NCBI RefSeq assembly: GCF_025965415.1
Contig: NZ_JAOPWY010000153.1
Location: 1-43,374, forward strand
Length of the DNA stretch: 43,374 nt
Direction: 5' to 3'
Source of the DNA: Nocardioides sp.
GTDB lineage: Bacteria > Actinomycetota > Actinomycetes > Propionibacteriales > Nocardioidaceae
The translations under genes were made by a program, and so were the position numbers. Shown here one piece after another: positions 34,729 to 43,374 of the stretch. The notes beneath the pieces were generated by a model. The model worked only from the letters and a program-made list of their open reading frames with translations. It was not told where the DNA came from and did no database searches. The stretch's first letter is position 1, and every line of letters begins with the position of its first letter.

Positions 34729-35007
34729 TCAGGAGTAGCGGTGGCTCTTCGCCGCGTGGCCGCGCTCGCGGGTGCAGGAGCGACCGCTCATGTTGCGGTG
34801 GCCGCAAAGCTCCTCGTCGGCGGGGGTGTCGGCGGGGGTGTCGGCTCCGACGACCGGCGTCATTGCTGCCGGCCTGGCCGCGCGCGTCGGCGCCGGCGGG
34901 GCGACCGGGGCCTTGGCGGCAGGCTTCGCCGGCGCGCCGGCAGCACGCTTCTGCGCCTCGGCATACTTCGCCTCGCGCATGGCGCGGAGGTTGTCCATCT
35001 TGCTCAT
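34729..35007 (-). CDS. Small basic protein with C-terminal CGH...SC...GH motif
   Basis: 92 residues. Charged N-terminal helix (MSKMDNLRAMREAKYAEAQ), an Ala/Pro/Lys-rich low-complexity middle (about 25-60), and a compact tail ELCGHRNMSGRSCTRERGHAAKSHRYS whose Cys and His residues could hold one zinc ion. A GGGGGTGAG stretch lies upstream of the ATG as SD. It follows the reverse transcriptase on the same strand after 58 bases, so co-transcription is possible; whether it belongs to that system or is a housekeeping neighbour cannot be told here. Confidence 0.55.
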   Translation of the reverse strand: MSKMDNLRAMREAKYAEAQKRAAGAPAKPAAKAPVAPPAPTRAARPAAMTPVVGADTPADTPADEELCGHRNMSGRSCTRERGHAAKSHRYS

Positions 35008-35065
35008 CGCTCACTCACCCCCTGAACCTACGCGCTCACACCGACATCCGTCGCACGCCACTGCC

Positions 35066-36376
35066 TCAGCGGCTCCAGTCGATCTCGTCGTGCATCGCCA
35101 GCAGGCGAGCCCCGCGCAGGCTGTCGTGCTGGGCGACCCACGCGATCCGGCCGCGCAGATGCTCCTCGAAGGCAGGTACGTCGTCGCGGTTCTGGCCGCT
35201 GGGTCCGTGGATGCGGCAGTTGTGGAGGATCGCCTTCAACCGGTCGACGTGCTGGCGGGAGACCCGCGGCCGCTCGTTGACGACGAGGCCGCCGAGCACC
35301 TGCCGGCCGGCGCGCGGCATCACGCCGGTCTTGCGCGGGTGCAGCCGGAATCCCTCGTCGACGACGATGCCCTCGACCGCGTCGATCAGCCGCGACGTGC
35401 CGTTGCCCCACCCCGCGGCACCGGAGAACGCGAGGTCGTCGGCGTACCTCGTGTAGCGCCCGCCCCACGACCGGGCGAGCGCGGTGAGCCGGACGTCGAG
35501 CCTGAAGGCCGCCAGGTTGGCCAGCGCCGGCGACGTGGGCGCTCCCTGCGGCAGGTGCGGGGCGGCCAGCCGGCGGCCGAGCCGCCAGTGGGCGTCGAGC
35601 AGTCCGTCGTCGGCCGGGGCCGGGACGGCTCGCCAGGCCGAGAGCGGCAGGACGCTGGTCACCAGGCCCGCGAGAGCGTGCGCCACCGGCTCGGGGTAGC
35701 CGGCGGTGCGCCAGATCCCGTAGACCCGGGAGACGGTGACGCTGGCGAAGAACGCCTCGAGGTCCATCCGGAGCACGACGCTCCTGCCCGCGTGGGGCGC
35801 GGCGTAGGAGCGCACCGACCCGCCGGGCCGGAAGCCTCGTGCCGCGTCGTGCGGCGGGATCAGCGAGGTGACCTCGTCGAGGAGGCGTCGCTGGATGACC
35901 TTGAGCCGCGGCTTGGGCGCCTCGAGCACGCGGATCCCGCCGCTGGCGGCGACGCGGTGGCTGACGCGGTAGTGCTGCAGGGGCGCCTGTGGGGTGAGTC
36001 GTGCGAGGTGGCGCGGGTCGGCGAACCAGTCCAGCTCGGAGGCGCTCAAATCGAGGAACGACGCGAGGTCGCCCAGGCCGTGGAGGCCGGGAAGGCGCCA
36101 GCGGTTGCTGAGCATCCGGGTCTCGGCCACCGGCCGCACCAGCGGCCGGGACCCCAGGGCCTTCGCCGCCGCCGGTCGCGAGGCGACGATGGTGGCGAGC
36201 TCACGCGGCCGGTCCCCGGGTGGTCGGGGGTAGAGCTCGAGCACCTGCCGCACGAGCGGCGCCAGCCAGGGCGGTCGGCGGCCGAGCACGACCGTGCCGC
36301 TCGCCTCGAGGCCCTGCCGGGTCCAGTCGCCGGCGAGGAAGCCAGCGGCAAGCGCGCCGGCGAGGTCGGTCCTCAT
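35066..36376 (-). CDS. Retron-type reverse transcriptase
   Basis: 436 residues from ATG 36376. Reverse-transcriptase motifs in order: GGIRVLEAPKPRLKVIQRRLLDEV (146-170), motif A VLRMDLEAFFASV (201-213), motif B LPQGAPTSPALAN (275-287), catalytic YTRYADDLAFSG (308-319), LHPRKTGVM (345-353), and LGGLVVN (361-367), equivalent to the VTGLVVN block of retron enzymes. The thumb has LKAILHNCRIHG (380-391). There is no maturase or integrase domain, which argues against a group II intron. The N-terminal 130 residues (RRPPWLAPLVRQVLELYPRPPGDRPREL ... LSASELDWFADPRHLARL) are an extension beyond the minimal enzyme. Directly upstream lies a structured region bounded by a 16-bp inverted repeat, the expected position of msr-msd. 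Confidence 0.88.
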   Translation of the reverse strand: MRTDLAGALAAGFLAGDWTRQGLEASGTVVLGRRPPWLAPLVRQVLELYPRPPGDRPRELATIVASRPAAAKALGSRPLVRPVAETRMLSNRWRLPGLHGLGDLASFLDLSASELDWFADPRHLARLTPQAPLQHYRVSHRVAASGGIRVLEAPKPRLKVIQRRLLDEVTSLIPPHDAARGFRPGGSVRSYAAPHAGRSVVLRMDLEAFFASVTVSRVYGIWRTAGYPEPVAHALAGLVTSVLPLSAWRAVPAPADDGLLDAHWRLGRRLAAPHLPQGAPTSPALANLAAFRLDVRLTALARSWGGRYTRYADDLAFSGAAGWGNGTSRLIDAVEGIVVDEGFRLHPRKTGVMPRAGRQVLGGLVVNERPRVSRQHVDRLKAILHNCRIHGPSGQNRDDVPAFEEHLRGRIAWVAQHDSLRGARLLAMHDEIDWSR

Positions 36377-36401
36377 CGTGGCACTCGCCCGGCATCGCGG
36401 G

Positions 36402-36570
36402 CGGGGTGCGGCAGCGCAGCTCGACCTGTCCCGTCGTGCGCGCGATGACCTGCAGCGGGTCGCGCGCGGTGCAGTGCCCGAACAATCCGGTGGTCCCCGG
36501 GGTAGCCCCGGAGAAGCAAACCGGTGACGCGCACCGGTCCGCCGTCTCGAAGAAGCGCTGCCGCACCCCG
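36402..36570 (-). ncRNA. Putative retron msr-msd RNA with a1/a2 inverted repeat
   Basis: On the minus strand 36570-36555 and 36417-36402 are 16-bp perfect inverted repeats (CGGGGTGCGGCAGCGC and its complement). They enclose three hairpins: ACCGGTG/CACCGGT (arms 36538-36532 and 36526-36520), CCGGGG/CCCCGG (36511-36506 and 36502-36497), and GCGCGCGA/TCGCGCGC (36467-36460 and 36445-36438) with a 14-base loop. The second arm ends 25 bases before the RT start. The span (169 nt) and the order a1, stem-loops, a2, RT fit a retron. The branching guanosine cannot be assigned with certainty; the AGC at the end of a1 is a candidate. Confidence 0.7.
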
Positions 36571-36572
36571 GC

Positions 36573-36578
36573 ACCCTA
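36573..36578 (-). promoter_or_regulatory. -10 box TAGGGT for retron RNA/RT transcript
   Basis: TAGGGT (TANNNT) on the minus strand lies two bases before the a1 repeat. Transcription would begin near 36566, within the outer part of a1, leaving 11-12 bp of the inverted repeat in the RNA. Confidence 0.5.
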
Positions 36579-36598
36579 GCCGCGCCCGGCGACAGTCC

Positions 36599-37060
36599 TC
36601 AGCGCTCGAGCCAGGCGGCGAGGTTGGCCAGCGAGGCGTCGAGTCCCTGCTGGTGCGCCTCGACGTCGATGCCCGCCGGGACGTCGGTGGCGTCGACCGC
36701 GACTCGGGTGCCCTTGTCGCGCGCGGTGAACGTCCACGTCATGGTCATCCGACCGGCGTCGTCGGGGTCGTCGGAGTCGAAGACGACTCCCCACACCACG
36801 CGCTCGCCCTCGACGAGCTCGTCGATCGCGACCCGCGACACGTCTGTGTCGTCGGTCGTCTTGGCTCCGCCGTCGGGGGCCTCGTCGTAGCGCAGGGCCA
36901 GGGTGAAACCGCCTCCTGCGCGGAGGTCGACCTCTGTGAGCTCGCCAGTCATGTCACCCGGCGGGAGCCAGGCCGCCAGCGCGTCGGCGTCGACGAAGGC
37001 GGCGTAGACGTCCTCCGGTGTCGCGGGGACGTCGGCGACGGCGCGGTCGATGCGCGGCAC
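36599..37060 (-). CDS. SRPBCC/AHSA1-domain protein
   Basis: 153 residues from GTG 37060, starting one base after the hspR stop. START-like fold motifs: VPATPEDVYAAFVDADALAAWLPPGDMTGELTEVDLRAGGGFTLALRY, GERVVWGVVF, TMTWTFTARDKGTRVAV and a C-terminal GLDASLANLAAWLER helix. These are typical of AHSA1-like (activator of Hsp90 ATPase homologue) proteins of bacteria, which bind hydrophobic ligands; true co-chaperone activity is unproven. As the last gene of the dnaK operon it may be heat-induced. Confidence 0.8.
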   Translation of the reverse strand: MPRIDRAVADVPATPEDVYAAFVDADALAAWLPPGDMTGELTEVDLRAGGGFTLALRYDEAPDGGAKTTDDTDVSRVAIDELVEGERVVWGVVFDSDDPDDAGRMTMTWTFTARDKGTRVAVDATDVPAGIDVEAHQQGLDASLANLAAWLER

Positions 37061-37061
37061 G

Positions 37062-37499
37062 TCAGGTCCCCCGGCGCCAGACGACGACCGACCGTGCGGC
37101 CGCCTGGTGGAGCACCGGCAGCTTGTTGGCCGGGACAACCGCGCGCGCGGCCAGCCCACGGCGTACGGCGTCGAGCTCGGCCACCAGCTCCTCGTTGCGC
37201 GCGCGGAGCGCGTCGACCTGGTGCTCGAGGGCCATGATCCGCCGCACCCCCTCGATGCCGATGCCGGCACTGGTGAGGTCGGCGATCTCGCGGAGCCGCT
37301 CGAGGTCGCGGTGGGAGTAGCGACGACCGCCGCCCCCGGTGCGGCCGGGCTCGATGAGCCCCATCCGCTCGTAGGCCCGCAGCGTCTGGGGGTGCAGCCC
37401 GGTCAGCTCCGCCGCGACGCTGATGACGTAGACCGCAGCGTCGGGCGATGGAGCGCCGAAGGGGCTCATCGGGGTGCTCATGTCGTGGGGCGAGCTCAT
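37062..37499 (-). CDS. hspR: Heat-shock repressor HspR (MerR family)
   Basis: 145 residues from ATG 37499 (ATGA overlap with dnaJ). MerR-type winged helix: VYVISVAAELTGLHPQTLRAYERMGLIEPGRTGGGGRRYSHRDLERLREIADL, followed by GIGIEGVRRIMALEHQV and a coiled coil. HspR binds HAIR elements and represses chaperone genes, with DnaK as co-repressor in studied actinobacteria. HAIR sites lie before dnaK and clpB in this window, so it likely controls both and itself. Confidence 0.93.
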   Translation of the reverse strand: MSSPHDMSTPMSPFGAPSPDAAVYVISVAAELTGLHPQTLRAYERMGLIEPGRTGGGGRRYSHRDLERLREIADLTSAGIGIEGVRRIMALEHQVDALRARNEELVAELDAVRRGLAARAVVPANKLPVLHQAAARSVVVWRRGT

Positions 37500-38668
37500 G
37501 CGTCGAACAGTCCTGCCCGAAGCGGCTTGCCGGCCGTGGCCCTGCGGTAGGCCTCGAGGGCCTCGCGCGCGGTCTGGTCGAGGGACGCGGGCACCTGGAC
37601 CTCGATGGTGGCGAGCAGGTCGCCCTTCGAGCCGTCGCGACGCGTGGCGCCCTTGCCGCGCACCCGGAAGGTGCGGCCGTTGGGCGTGCCCGCCGGCAGC
37701 TTGAGCGTCACCGGCGCGCCACCCAGCGTCGGGATCTTCACCTCGCCACCGAGCGCCGCCTCGTCGAAGGAGACGGGTACGTCGAGGGTGAGGTTGTCGC
37801 CCTTGCGGCCGAAGACGCGGTGCGGGCTCACCTTCACCGTGACGAACAGGTCGCCCGCCGGGCCACCCTGCTCGCCCGGCGCACCCTTGCCCTTGAGCCG
37901 GATCCTGGCGCCGTCCTTGACCCCCGCGGGGATCCGGGCCTGGATCGAGCGGGCCGACGTACCGCGGCCGCTGCCGTGGCAGGTCGGGCACGCCTCGTCG
38001 TAGACGAGCTGACGGCCACCGCACGCGGGGCAGGTCTCGTTGATCGAGAACGCGCCGCCGGTGCCGGCGACGATGAAGCCGGCGCCCTCGCACTCGGGAC
38101 AGATGTGCGGGCGGGTGCCGGGCATGCCGCCGGTGCCCTGGCACGTCGGGCACGCCGTGTCGGAGGTCAGCCGCAGCGAGACCGTGACGCCGTCGAGGGC
38201 GTCGGTGAAGCCGATGGTCGCCGTGCTCTCCACGTCGGCGCCGCGGCGCGGCCGCGCCTGCTGGGTCCGGGTGCGCTGGCCCCCTCCGAAGAGGTCGCCG
38301 AACATGTCGCCCAGCCCGCCGGACCCGCCGCGCTCGCGGAGCAGGTCGTCGAGGTTGAAGCCACCCCCGCCGAAGCCGCCCCCGCCGCCACCCATGCCGG
38401 GGCCGAAGCCACCACGGGCCTGCAGCGAGCGGAACTCGTCGTACTTGGCGCGCTTGGCCTCGTCACCGACCACGTCGTACGCCTCGGCGACGGCCTTGAA
38501 CTTCTCGTGCTTCTTGTCGTCGCCGGGGTTGGAGTCGGGGTGGTTGGCCCGGGCGAGCTTGCGGTAGGCCGTCTTGATGTCGGCCGCGCTGGCGTCCTGC
38601 GCGACCCCGAGGACCCGGTAGAAGTCCTTGGTCGCCCAGTCGTTGCGGAAGCCTTCGGTGTCAGCCAT
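37496..38668 (-). CDS. dnaJ: Chaperone DnaJ
   Basis: 390 residues. J domain (about 9-75) with HPD in LARANHPDSNPGDDKK. Gly-rich region (about 90-115). Four zinc-finger repeats CPTCQGTG, CPECEGAG, CPACGGRQ and CPTCHGSG; the third departs from CXXCXGXG in its last positions. C-terminal substrate-binding domains end GLFDA. Stimulates DnaK ATPase and delivers clients. Five bases separate the grpE stop from its start; it overlaps hspR. Confidence 0.96.
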   Translation of the reverse strand: MADTEGFRNDWATKDFYRVLGVAQDASAADIKTAYRKLARANHPDSNPGDDKKHEKFKAVAEAYDVVGDEAKRAKYDEFRSLQARGGFGPGMGGGGGGFGGGGFNLDDLLRERGGSGGLGDMFGDLFGGGQRTRTQQARPRRGADVESTATIGFTDALDGVTVSLRLTSDTACPTCQGTGGMPGTRPHICPECEGAGFIVAGTGGAFSINETCPACGGRQLVYDEACPTCHGSGRGTSARSIQARIPAGVKDGARIRLKGKGAPGEQGGPAGDLFVTVKVSPHRVFGRKGDNLTLDVPVSFDEAALGGEVKIPTLGGAPVTLKLPAGTPNGRTFRVRGKGATRRDGSKGDLLATIEVQVPASLDQTAREALEAYRRATAGKPLRAGLFDA

Positions 38669-38673
38669 CCGCG

Positions 38674-39386
38674 TCAGTCCTCAGCTGGGTCGACCACCAG
38701 CACCTGAGCGGCTCGCACCACCCGGTCGCCGATCTTGTAGCCGGCCTTGGCGATGTGCTTGCACGTGATCACGTCGACCTCAGGGTCGGTGCCCAGGTGG
38801 CTCAGGGCCTCGTGGAGGTTGGGGTCGAACGCGTCACCGGGCTCGCCGAAGCGGGTCAGGCCGAGACCGGCCACGACGCTCTGCAGCTGGTCGGCGACGG
38901 CCTTGAAGCCACCGCCGTCGACCTCGCCGTGCTCGCGGGCACGGTCGATCGTGTCGAGCACCTCGATGATCGGCGAGAGCACGCGGTAGGTGGCGTTCTC
39001 GGTGATCAGCTGACGGTCGCGGTCGACGCGCTTGCGGTAGTTGGCGTACTCCGCCTGGAGCCGCTGCAGGTCCGCGGTGCGCTCGGCGAGCCGGACCTCG
39101 GCCGAGGGGCCGACGGCGTCACCGTCGTCGGCGAAGTCCTCGGGCTCGAGCGGGCCGCCCTCCTCCAGCCAGTTGTCCACGCCGCTGGTCCCCCCGGCGG
39201 CGCCGGGGTCGGTCGTCGTGTCAGAGCTGGCGTGGGACGTGGTGTCCGAGATGGTGTCGGAGGTGGTGTCGGACGCTGCGTCCGGCTGGCCGGCCGAGGC
39301 CGAGGCGCCCTCCTGGGGCACCTCGACCTCGGTCTCGTTGGCCATCTCGCCGGCCGCGTCACCGAAGGATGCGCTGCCGGACTCGG

Positions 39387-39390
<4 letters not shown>
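38674..39390 (-). CDS. grpE: Nucleotide exchange factor GrpE
   Basis: 238 residues from GTG 39390 (GTGA overlap with dnaK). A long acidic, Ser/Thr/Asp-rich N-terminus (1-95) contains an imperfect repeat ([20 protein letters not shown]). A coiled coil (about 97-140, [26 protein letters not shown]) and the GrpE head follow, with [35 protein letters not shown] and [17 protein letters not shown]. Exchanges ADP on DnaK. Confidence 0.95.
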
Positions 39391-41273
<1,883 letters not shown>

Positions 41274-41346
41274 GGGGGTTTACCTCCTGCGTTGGATCCT
41301 GCGATGTGGTGCCAGTCTGCCGCGCTTCGGCCGGACTGGCAAAACT

Positions 41347-41367
41347 CTTGAGTCGATCTCACTCAAC
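41347..41367. promoter_or_regulatory. HAIR operator upstream of dnaK
   Basis: CTTGAGT (41347-41353), 7-base spacer, ACTCAAC (41361-41367): one base away from the HAIR consensus CTTGAGT-N7-ACTCAAG. On the minus strand its TTGAGT may double as the -35 element of the dnaK promoter. Confidence 0.88.
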
Positions 41368-41426
41368 TCTGTTCACTGGCTCCAACGCATGGTGACCCGA
41401 GATGTTCCCGCCGCCGCACAAATCCC

Positions 41427-41570
41427 CGCCGACCTGTCGCTCGTGCGCACCACAGGACCGCCGAGTTGACGCTTGTGCGCATTCTGCGTCGGCACAAGCG
41501 TCAGCTCGGCACCTCTGGCGCGTGCACAAGCGTCAGCTCGGCACCTTTTGCGTGTGCACATGCGTCAGCT
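41427..41570. terminator. Repeat-built terminator between GNAT gene and dnaK promoter
   Basis: Five diverged units of the repeat also found at 2622-2766. Units 41461-41478 and 41492-41509 are inverted (CCGAGTTGACGCTTGTGC and GCACAAGCGTCAGCTCGG) and give an 18-bp stem with one G-U pair. Two further units follow in the second orientation. The stop codon of the acetyltransferase (41565-41567) lies in the last unit. Confidence 0.6.
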
Positions 41571-42374
41571 CGGCGGGCGGGTCCAGACGTACGGCGTCGT
41601 GGTGGTCACGGCCCGCAGGCCGGAACGCTCGAGGATGGGGCGCGACATGTCGGTGCAGTCGGAGTGGATCAGGCGCACGCCGCGCTCCATCGCCGACCCT
41701 GCGCGCGCGGCGACGAGGGCGCGGTAGATCCCGCGGCCCCGGAACTCGGGCAGCGTCGAGCCGCCCCAGATGCCGGCGAACTCCGTGCCGGCCACCGGCG
41801 TCAGCCGCCCGCCGCAGACGACCCGGTCACCGACCTCGGCGATCCAGAACTCCGAGCCGCCGGAGCGCAGCTCGGCGAGGGAGGAGTCCACGGACGGTCC
41901 GCGCCCGCCGCCGAAGACGGACTCCTGGGCGGCCAGCATCCGCGTCAGGTCGTGCACCACGTCGTCCCCCTCGCCGATGCGGCGTACGACGACGGGGCCG
42001 TCCGGGGCGTCCGCCAGGGGTACGGCGACGGCGAGCAGGGCGGCCTCGCCGATCATCACCGTCTCGACCGGCTCGGGCACGAGGCCGTGCGCGACCAGCC
42101 GCTCCCCCAGGTCCGCGGGCAGGTCGTGGCCGCGCGACTTCCACTCGAACGACGCGACCTCGGTGTCGTCGCGGTAGTGGGCGACGGTCCGCTCGATGAG
42201 GTCGTCGAGCGCGGCGCCCTCGAGCCCGCCGAGGTCGCGGTAGCTGACGAACCCGCCGTGGTCGAAGACCGCCCAGAGCACCGGCCCCTCGCGCCTCAGG
42301 TCCGCGGCGCGAGCGACCTCGGCGTCGGTGCGGAGCTGGTCGTCGTAGGCCTTCAGCAGCGGGTCAGCGGTCAC
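41565..42374 (-). CDS. GNAT-family N-acetyltransferase
   Basis: 269 residues from GTG 42374, chosen because TAGGGT (42382-42387) lies exactly 7 bases upstream; GTG 42383 would then fall before the transcript start. The C-terminal half is a GNAT domain: VVVRRIGEGDDVVHDLTRML, EFWIAEVGDRVVCGGRLTPVAGTEFAGIWGGSTLPEFRGRGIYRALVAARA (acetyl-CoA loop RGRGIY), and GVRLIHSDCTDMSRPILERSGLRAV. The N-terminal part is a less conserved, perhaps degenerate, repeat of the fold. Substrate unknown. Confidence 0.8.
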   Translation of the reverse strand: MTADPLLKAYDDQLRTDAEVARAADLRREGPVLWAVFDHGGFVSYRDLGGLEGAALDDLIERTVAHYRDDTEVASFEWKSRGHDLPADLGERLVAHGLVPEPVETVMIGEAALLAVAVPLADAPDGPVVVRRIGEGDDVVHDLTRMLAAQESVFGGGRGPSVDSSLAELRSGGSEFWIAEVGDRVVCGGRLTPVAGTEFAGIWGGSTLPEFRGRGIYRALVAARAGSAMERGVRLIHSDCTDMSRPILERSGLRAVTTTTPYVWTRPPS

Positions 42375-42436
42375 GCCGGCCACCCTAGGCGCGCACGCGC
42401 CCCGGCCGCGCCTGCAATTCCGGGTGGTTCGGCGTC

Positions 42437-42451
42437 ATCCACGTGGTGGAT
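42437..42451. promoter_or_regulatory. 15-bp operator-like palindrome overlapping a -10 box
   Basis: ATCCACGTGGTGGAT is a perfect inverted repeat (ATCCAC-GTG-GTGGAT) whose last base is the first T of TATCAT (42451-42456), a probable -10 for the SGNH gene. A repressor bound here would block the promoter. Confidence 0.4.
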
Positions 42452-42502
42452 ATCATCGGTGAACACCTGCGGAATCCGGTCTCCCGGCCGCACACTTCTC
42501 CC

Positions 42503-43213
42503 GTGCTCCATCGGGGGAACCTGCGCCGGGTCTTCGGCGCCACTGCCGTCGCGCTGCTGTTGGCTGCCTTCATGGCGTTCAACCTCCCCGACCGCGCCGG
42601 AGCAGACCTGGCACGGTGCCAGCAGCACCGGGCCGACGCACGCGAGCGCGGCGCGATGGTCACCGGAGGCGGACAGCGGGTGCTGGTGATCGGCGACTCC
42701 TGGTCCGTCGGCCTCGGCCAGGACGACCTCGGTCGCTCGTGGGCCGGACGCCTCCCCGGCGAGGTCCACGTCGCGGGCTTCTCGGGCTCCGGCTTCAGCG
42801 TGGGGGCCAGCACCTGCGGCCCGGTCTCCTTCCACGACCGGGCACCGACCGCGCTCGCCGCCCGCCCGCAGCTCGTCGTCGTCGAGGGTGGCCTGAACGA
42901 CTACGACCAGCCCGCCGCCGCCGTCGAACGCGGCTTCCGCGAGCTCATGGCCGACCTGGCCGGGCAGCACGTGGTCGTCGTCGGCCCCGCGGACGCCCCC
43001 GCGCGCTCGGCCGCGGTGCCCCGCGTGGACGCGCTGCTGGCCGACCTGAGCGACGAGTACGACGTCCCCTACGTCCGCACCAGCGACCTCGACCTCCCCT
43101 ACCTCGCGGACCGGCTCCACCTCACCGAGTCCGGGCACCGCGAGTTCGGGGACGCAGTGGCCGCGCGAATCGCTGCCACCACGCCCACGCGACCCGCGCT
43201 TCTCCCCCGCTGA
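42503..43213 (+). CDS. Membrane-anchored or secreted SGNH hydrolase
   Basis: 236 residues from GTG 42503. An upstream in-frame GTG (42443) precedes the likely -10 box TATCAT and is therefore disfavoured. N-terminal signal-anchor (LRRVFGATAVALLLAAFMAFNL). SGNH blocks: VLVIGDSWSVG (Ser66), FSGSGFSVGA, VVEGGLNDYDQP (Asn near 121) and LADRLHLTESGHREFGD with the catalytic Asp/His. Probably an extracytoplasmic esterase or acetylhydrolase; substrate unknown. Confidence 0.78.
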   Translation: MLHRGNLRRVFGATAVALLLAAFMAFNLPDRAGADLARCQQHRADARERGAMVTGGGQRVLVIGDSWSVGLGQDDLGRSWAGRLPGEVHVAGFSGSGFSVGASTCGPVSFHDRAPTALAARPQLVVVEGGLNDYDQPAAAVERGFRELMADLAGQHVVVVGPADAPARSAAVPRVDALLADLSDEYDVPYVRTSDLDLPYLADRLHLTESGHREFGDAVAARIAATTPTRPALLPR

Positions 43214-43374
43214 TCCGCTCCGCGACGACGGAATCGCGCGAGGTCCCGATTATCGGACACGACGCGAAGGCGACGTTCGGGACGTGCAGGTTCTCGCGTT
43301 GCAACAACCTGCAGATCTGCGTCCATTGACGGCCTCCTCGCCGATTGCGAGTTTGTGCACTGGTCCGCTTCACC
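43214..43374. other. Right-edge intergenic stretch with a hairpin
   Basis: No supportable gene. TGCAGGTT (43285-43292) and AACCTGCA (43306-43313) form an 8-bp stem with a 13-base loop, possibly a terminator of the SGNH gene. The sequence becomes less GC-rich towards the edge. Confidence 0.3.

Noticed and set aside
35066..36376. Group II intron maturase
   Set aside because: No maturase, DNA-binding or endonuclease domain, and no intron domain V/VI structure recognised; the GLVVN block and upstream inverted repeat fit a retron.

Overview
The window is high-GC DNA with many GTG starts, four-base start/stop overlaps, apparently leaderless promoters (TANNNT 6-7 bases before the start codon), HspR/HAIR-type heat-shock control and mycobacterial-style fused cobalamin genes (cobI-cobJ, cobB-cobC, ChlI-ChlD). 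This points to an actinobacterial chromosome, probably Nocardioidaceae (Nocardioides-like). The genus is an inference from gene style, not a database result.

Layout. 1-5.1 kb: 3' part of an FAD-linked oxidase; a lower-GC one-gene insert (about 1.03 kb) bounded by a 28-bp perfect direct repeat; a DoxX-like protein; a CPBP protease; a gene remnant; an MFS transporter. 5.2-7.9 kb: clpB with a HAIR operator. 7.9-33.5 kb: a largely complete aerobic cobalamin region in five transcription blocks: riboswitch-cobN-cobF (-), cobG-like (+), riboswitch-cobH-cobIJ-cobM (+), cobL (-) diverging from riboswitch-chelatase-bluB-cobO-cobBC, then riboswitch-cbtB-cbtA-cobD (+), and cobQ-cobK plus a stress-protein gene (-). 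A secreted SGNH esterase, a decayed HesB/IscA-like gene, an SF2 helicase and a DUF6461-like gene are interspersed. 33.6-36.6 kb: a 32-aa membrane ORF, a Cys-cluster/pentapeptide protein, and a retron-like reverse transcriptase preceded by a structured region bounded by a 16-bp inverted repeat. 36.6-41.4 kb: dnaK-grpE-dnaJ-hspR plus an SRPBCC/AHSA1 gene behind a HAIR operator. 41.4-43.4 kb: repeat-built terminator, GNAT acetyltransferase, SGNH hydrolase.

How the genes work together. CbtAB probably imports cobalt. CobIJ, CobM, CobF, CobK, CobL and CobH build the corrin ring. CobB amidates it, CobN with the ChlID-like ATPase inserts cobalt, CobO adenosylates, CobQ amidates again, CobD with CobC attaches the aminopropanol arm, and BluB makes the lower base. 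CobA and the nucleotide-loop genes (cobU/P, cobS/V, cobT) are not seen here. Four cobalamin riboswitches give feedback control. CobG and BluB are both shorter than usual, so the C20-hydroxylation and lower-base steps are uncertain. HspR, encoded in the dnaK operon, probably represses both dnaK and clpB.

The most notable unexplained structure is the putative retron at 35.07-36.58 kb. On the minus strand a TAGGGT -10 box is followed by one arm of a 16-bp perfect inverted repeat, three hairpins, the second arm, and 25 bases later the start of a YADD/GLVVN reverse transcriptase. This is the a1-msr-msd-a2-RT order of a retron. Other oddities are repeats translated inside cobalamin enzymes, and terminator-like repeats that carry the stop codons of their neighbours.
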